From the NCBI GenBank assembly GCA_958427895.1, contig CAUADW010000070.1, positions 1-8,950 on the forward strand: a stretch of DNA of 8,950 nt, read 5' to 3'. Shown in pieces: positions 6,150-8,950 of this stretch. The first letter of the stretch is position 1. Each line of letters begins with the position of its first letter. A program made the translations under genes and the position numbers. This DNA comes from an uncultured Collinsella sp. GTDB lineage: Bacteria > Actinomycetota > Coriobacteriia > Coriobacteriales > Coriobacteriaceae. The notes under the pieces are model-generated. The model ran no database searches. It worked only from the letters and a program-made list of their open reading frames with translations, and had not been told where the DNA came from.

Positions 6150-6308
6150 GATTGCTCCTAACGTATGTTCATGGGTCAAGATGATAACGCGTTTATTGGA
6201 GGGGCGGGACATAAGTAGGCGAGGGGTGGGAGAGGGGCGGCTTGTGCGATGGGTGCGGCGCGGCTGCGCGTGGCCAACGGTGCCTGGGCACATCCTCGGC
6301 AGCTTATC

Positions 6309-7508
6309 CTAGAGCTTGTGGTGGCGCTCTTCTTTGCGCTCCTCGGCTGCCTGTTCCTCCTGCTTAAAGGCGGGGTCGTCGGGGGTTACCAGCTCGTCTT
6401 CGTGCGTTCGCTTGTTGTAATGGTGGCGCAGCACGGGCTCAAACAGGTGCAGGCGCTTGGCGAAGGCCGCCGAGCCAATGGCGAGCACGGTAAAGATGAG
6501 CACGCGCATGGGGACCTCGACCTGATTGATGGCCGCGGCGCCGGCCGAAAGCAGTATGCACCAGGCGTAGATGAGCAGTACGGCTTGCTTTTGGTTGTAA
6601 CCCTCTTGAATGAGGCGGTGGTGGATGTGGCCCTTGTCGGCCTGTCCAATGCTAATGTGGGCGCGCTTGCGGCGCACGATGGCGCTAAACGTGTCGATGA
6701 TGGGCACGCCGGCCACGATGAGCGGGATGATGAGCGAGGTGAGCGCGGCGGTGCGGCTCACGTTGAGCAGCGAGATGGAACCCAGCGCAAAGCCCAGCAG
6801 CAGCGAACCCGAGTCGCCCAAGAAGATACTCGCGGGGTTGAAGTTGTAGCGCAAAAAGGCCAAGCAGGCACCAAACAACGCGATGGAGAGCGCGGCGGCA
6901 TCGATGCGGCCCGAGAGAACGGCCATCGAAAACATGGTGAACGACGCGATGCCGCAGATGCCCGTGGCCAAGCCGTCGAGGCCGTCGATGAGGTTAATGA
7001 TGTTGGTGAATGCCACCAGATAGATTACGGTGATGGGGTAGGCGAGCCATCCGAGCATGATCTCGCCGGGGGCAAACGGGTTGACGATGACGCCGATTTT
7101 TAGGCCGCCGATACAGGCGATAAGCGCGGCGAGGACTTGTCCGGCCAGCTTTTGCTTGGGCGTGAGCTGGAAGACGTCGTCGATAGCGCCGGTCGCAAAG
7201 ATGACGGTAAAGGAGAGCGCCAGCATGGGGTAGCTGATGTGCAGACGGGGGTGGGGCACCAAAACGGGCGGCCAACCCAGGTACCAGGTGCCTAGGATTT
7301 GCACAGTGCAGGCGACGACCAGGCCCAAAAACACCGCCGTTCCGCCCAAACGCGGGATGGGCTTGGTGTTGATGCGGCGCTTAGAAGGATAGTCGACGGC
7401 ATCGAGCTTAATTGCCAAGCGCTTGACCAGGGGCACCACGAGGAAGGTCGTGATAAAGGCCGCCGCTGCCACGCATAGGTACGGTATGTAGCTCGGGGAT
7501 GAAGCCAT
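6309..7508 (-). CDS. wecA: WecA/TagO-type undecaprenyl-phosphate GlcNAc-1-phosphate transferase
   Basis: A 399-residue polytopic membrane enzyme of the MraY/WecA family, with about ten or eleven hydrophobic segments. It transfers a UDP-sugar-derived sugar 1-phosphate, typically GlcNAc-1-P, to undecaprenyl phosphate, the first step in wall teichoic acid or surface polysaccharide assembly. Conserved points: RRINTKPIPRLGG (44-56), the Asp pair at 110-111 in GAIDD, NLIDGLDGL at 172-180 with the catalytic aspartates, FLGDSGS ending at 235, and the histidine box HIHHRL at 294-299, which favours WecA/TagO over MraY. The C-terminal 45 residues are charged and probably cytoplasmic. ATG 7508 is chosen over an upstream TTG at 7526; neither has a clear Shine-Dalgarno, so translation may be weak or the start slightly wrong. 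The donor sugar cannot be told from sequence. Confidence 0.93.
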   Translation of the reverse strand: MASSPSYIPYLCVAAAAFITTFLVVPLVKRLAIKLDAVDYPSKRRINTKPIPRLGGTAVFLGLVVACTVQILGTWYLGWPPVLVPHPRLHISYPMLALSFTVIFATGAIDDVFQLTPKQKLAGQVLAALIACIGGLKIGVIVNPFAPGEIMLGWLAYPITVIYLVAFTNIINLIDGLDGLATGICGIASFTMFSMAVLSGRIDAAALSIALFGACLAFLRYNFNPASIFLGDSGSLLLGFALGSISLLNVSRTAALTSLIIPLIVAGVPIIDTFSAIVRRKRAHISIGQADKGHIHHRLIQEGYNQKQAVLLIYAWCILLSAGAAAINQVEVPMRVLIFTVLAIGSAAFAKRLHLFEPVLRHHYNKRTHEDELVTPDDPAFKQEEQAAEERKEERHHKL

Positions 7509-7711
7509 GAATCTAAAAACCGCCAAGCGTCGAAGGAAAAGGTCAGAAGAACGCCATGCGCAAAGGGCATAGCCGAACCATAATACTCGACCAAGGGGGG
7601 TACATGGAATTGCACGCAGCGATAATCACGCGCTTACCAGATATTGGGATGTTGTCGATGGCTTGTCGGGATGCCGGCGGGGATCCATATGGACTGTAAT
7701 GGTGATTTTCG
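7509..7711 (-). other. Untranslated gap upstream of wecA
   Basis: About 200 nt between the 3' end of the 6S-like RNA and the wecA start. A -10-like TATTAT (minus strand, 7580-7585) could belong to a wecA promoter, but the matching -35 is poor (TTCCAT at 18-nt spacing). No credible protein gene or strong hairpin is seen; an open frame at 7292-7615 merely overlaps wecA out of frame. Confidence 0.4.
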
Positions 7712-7713
7712 GC

Positions 7714-7883
7714 AAAAGAAAACCACCCCCCACGTTACGAAAATGAACCCACCTAAAACAGGTGGGTGCCCTCATCGACTGTTCCAGCGTCCTTAACAAC
7801 GAAGGATACCTGTACTAGGTACGACTGTGTGGGCTCCCTAAATAAACGCGACGGTTCACCCAGTTGCTCCGCGGGGGGCGGAA
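7714..7883 (-). ncRNA. ssrS: Candidate 6S RNA
   Basis: Read on the minus strand, an RNA of about 170 nt has the 6S layout. A 12-bp closing stem joins CCGCCCCCCGCG (7880-7869) to CGTGGGGGGTGG (7734-7723), with G-U pairs, and is followed at once by TTTTCTTTT, which serves as terminator. Inside, the 3' strand of the central region forms its own hairpin, ACCCACCT with AGGTGGGT around a 5-nt loop (7746-7766), as in known 6S RNAs. The short GCCC/GGGC pair and TCCTT/AAGGA with a 7-nt loop (7793-7809) build the apical arm. 6S RNA binds housekeeping RNA polymerase holoenzyme by mimicking an open promoter. A cis-acting wecA leader is the main alternative, but the terminator and the 200-nt gap to wecA argue for an independent RNA. 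Confidence 0.62.
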
Positions 7884-7889
7884 TACCTA

Positions 7890-7918
7890 CATCATAAAGC
7901 GGCACTTTATCGATTCCA
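7890..7918 (-). promoter_or_regulatory. Candidate promoter of the 6S-like RNA
   Basis: On the minus strand, a -10-like TATGAT occupies 7890-7895 and CTGGAA at 7913-7918 lies 17 nt upstream of it. Transcription would start near 7883, just before the closing stem, which agrees with the RNA boundary drawn from its structure. Confidence 0.45.
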
Positions 7919-7920
7919 GT

Positions 7921-7949
7921 CTTGACATTACAAAAATCGTGTCGGACGA
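7921..7949 (+). promoter_or_regulatory. Candidate promoter of the radical SAM gene
   Basis: A perfect -35 TTGACA at 7921-7926 is followed after 17 nt by GACGAT at 7944-7949, a partial -10 match. It faces away from the 6S promoter; the two -35 boxes are only a few bases apart. It would give a leader of nearly 80 nt before the start codon at 8034. Confidence 0.45.
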
Positions 7950-8033
7950 TTACGGCGCCTTGGGCTCGAGCCGTCTGTGGGGTTGATCCCTTTACGTTTG
8001 AGCTGCTGAATCGTTGTTTTGGAGCATGGTTTT

Positions 8034-8950
8034 ATGCCGACGTCGTTGACCGAACTTTTTTCGCCCGCCTGCCATTTGTGTCCGCGCCGTTGCGGTGCGG
8101 CGCGCGATGAGGGCGCGCACGGCGTCTGCGGTGCTAACGACACGCTCAAGGTGGCCCGCGCCGCGCTTCATATGTGGGAGGAGCCGCCTATCTCGGGCGA
8201 GGCCGGTTCGGGCACGATCTTCTTTAGCGGCTGCTCGCTCAAATGTATCTACTGCCAGAACCACGAGATCTCGACCGGCAATTTTGGCCTTGAGATTTCG
8301 CCTGAGCGCCTGGTCGAGATTATGCTGGAACTGCAGGACCAGGGTGCCAACAACATCAATTTGGTGACGGCGACGCACTATGCGCACCTGTTGCCTGCCG
8401 CGATTGCCGCGGCACGGGCGCGCGGACTGGTTATCCCAATCGTCTACAACACGAGTGGTTACGAGCGCGCGAGTGCCGTGGCGGCGCTGGGCGACCTGGT
8501 CGATGTGTGGCTCACCGACTTTAAATATGCCGATGCCGGGCTTGCGCAGTCGCTCTCCCATATAAAGGATTACCCGCGTGTGGCCGTGTCGGGTCTGGCC
8601 CAGATGGCGCGCGAGATCAATCGCCGCGGGGGAGAGTTGGTGGATGACGACGGGCTCATGAAGCGCGGCATCATCGTGCGCCACCTGGTGCTGCCGGGGC
8701 ATGCGGATGACTCGTGCCGCGTGCTGGACCTGGTGTGGCAGACGGTGGGCGACGTGCCGATCTCGGTTATGAACCAGTACACGCCCAATGCGCTCATGCG
8801 CGAGCAGGGCGGCGACCTGGCACGCGCCGTGACGCGTGAGGAGTACGAGCAGGTGCTCGACCATGCCGACGACCTGGGTTTTACGACGATGTTCTGGCAA
8901 GAGGGCGGCGCGGTAGACGAGAGCTTCACCCCGGCCTTCGACACCACCGG
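8034..8950 (+). CDS. PflX-type radical SAM protein (COG1313), 3' end missing
   Basis: The frame is open from ATG 8034 to the window edge, at least 305 residues, and lacks its stop here. It belongs to the PflX-like radical SAM proteins related to pyruvate formate-lyase activating enzymes. The cluster motif C-x3-C-x2-C is at 67-74 (GCSLKCIYC), which would bind a 4Fe-4S cluster and SAM. Before it, cysteines 13, 16, 20 and 32 (CHLCPRRC and GVCG) form the family's N-terminal set that may hold a second cluster. Further conserved blocks: EEPPISG, SGTIFFSG, NINLVTATHYAHL, IPIVYNTSGYE, WLTDFKYAD and GIIVRHLVLPG. The natural substrate is unknown; glycyl-radical enzyme activation is only suggested by homology. 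GGAG at 8021-8024, 9 nt upstream, supports the start. Confidence 0.93.
   Translation, partial: MPTSLTELFSPACHLCPRRCGAARDEGAHGVCGANDTLKVARAALHMWEEPPISGEAGSGTIFFSGCSLKCIYCQNHEISTGNFGLEISPERLVEIMLELQDQGANNINLVTATHYAHLLPAAIAAARARGLVIPIVYNTSGYERASAVAALGDLVDVWLTDFKYADAGLAQSLSHIKDYPRVAVSGLAQMAREINRRGGELVDDDGLMKRGIIVRHLVLPGHADDSCRVLDLVWQTVGDVPISVMNQYTPNALMREQGGDLARAVTREEYEQVLDHADDLGFTTMFWQEGGAVDESFTPAFDTT

Noticed and set aside
5004..6161. 385-codon plus-strand frame over trpS
   Set aside because: It is a shadow of trpS with the low-complexity composition expected from the opposite strand, and it starts inside the intergenic terminator region.
6150..6308. Terminator or T-box between wecA and trpS
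   Set aside because: Only short GC palindromes without a T-tract are present, and no T-box signature was found. A TATCAT at 6181-6186 (minus) lacks a matching -35.
6249..7103. 284-codon plus-strand frame over wecA
   Set aside because: It is antisense to a well-conserved membrane enzyme, with no family resemblance and very biased composition.
7992..8900. 302-codon minus-strand frame over the radical SAM gene
   Set aside because: The plus-strand frame carries complete radical SAM motifs; the opposite frame shows none.

Overview
The window looks like an ordinary chromosomal stretch of a high-GC, gut-type actinobacterium of the Coriobacteriia, most likely Collinsella or a close relative. This is inferred from the GC-rich third codon positions, the anaerobe-type gene set (ATP-dependent PEP carboxykinase, PflX-type radical SAM protein, DegV protein) and the short intergenic hairpin repeats. 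It is not proven from the sequence alone.

Left part (1-4763), all on the plus strand: pckA (ATP-dependent PEP carboxykinase), a stand-alone B3/B4 tRNA-editing-type protein, a MarR-family regulator, a DegV fatty-acid-binding protein and a small alkyltransferase-like (MGMT/ATL) protein. Three of these genes are followed within about 30 nt by a copy of the same hairpin repeat (16-17 bp stem, constant 9-nt loop), which can act as a terminator. The gap between degV and the ATL gene holds a different repeat, a perfect 35-bp inverted pair. The B3/B4 gene is preceded by a structured leader ending in a strong intrinsic terminator.

Middle (4764-5099): the plus-strand ATL gene and minus-strand trpS converge here. 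The gap has no credible protein gene. It holds a possible plus-strand small RNA with three successive hairpins, one with a C/U-rich loop, and the canonical terminator of trpS.

Right part: trpS (5100-6149) and a WecA/TagO-type lipid-carrier sugar-phosphate transferase (6309-7508), both on the minus strand. Upstream of the transferase, 7714-7883 on the minus strand has the architecture of a 6S RNA: closing stem, a strand that forms its own hairpin, an apical stem, and a U-tract, about 170 nt in total. A divergent plus-strand promoter then leads into a PflX-type radical SAM protein that runs off the right edge.

The protein genes are mostly housekeeping: central carbon metabolism, translation quality control, DNA repair or damage sensing, lipid handling and wall-polymer initiation. 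No CRISPR array, tRNA, rRNA, transposase or phage gene is visible. The items most worth following up are non-coding: the 6S candidate, the C-rich-loop RNA, the attenuator-like leader and the two repeat families with a shared core motif.
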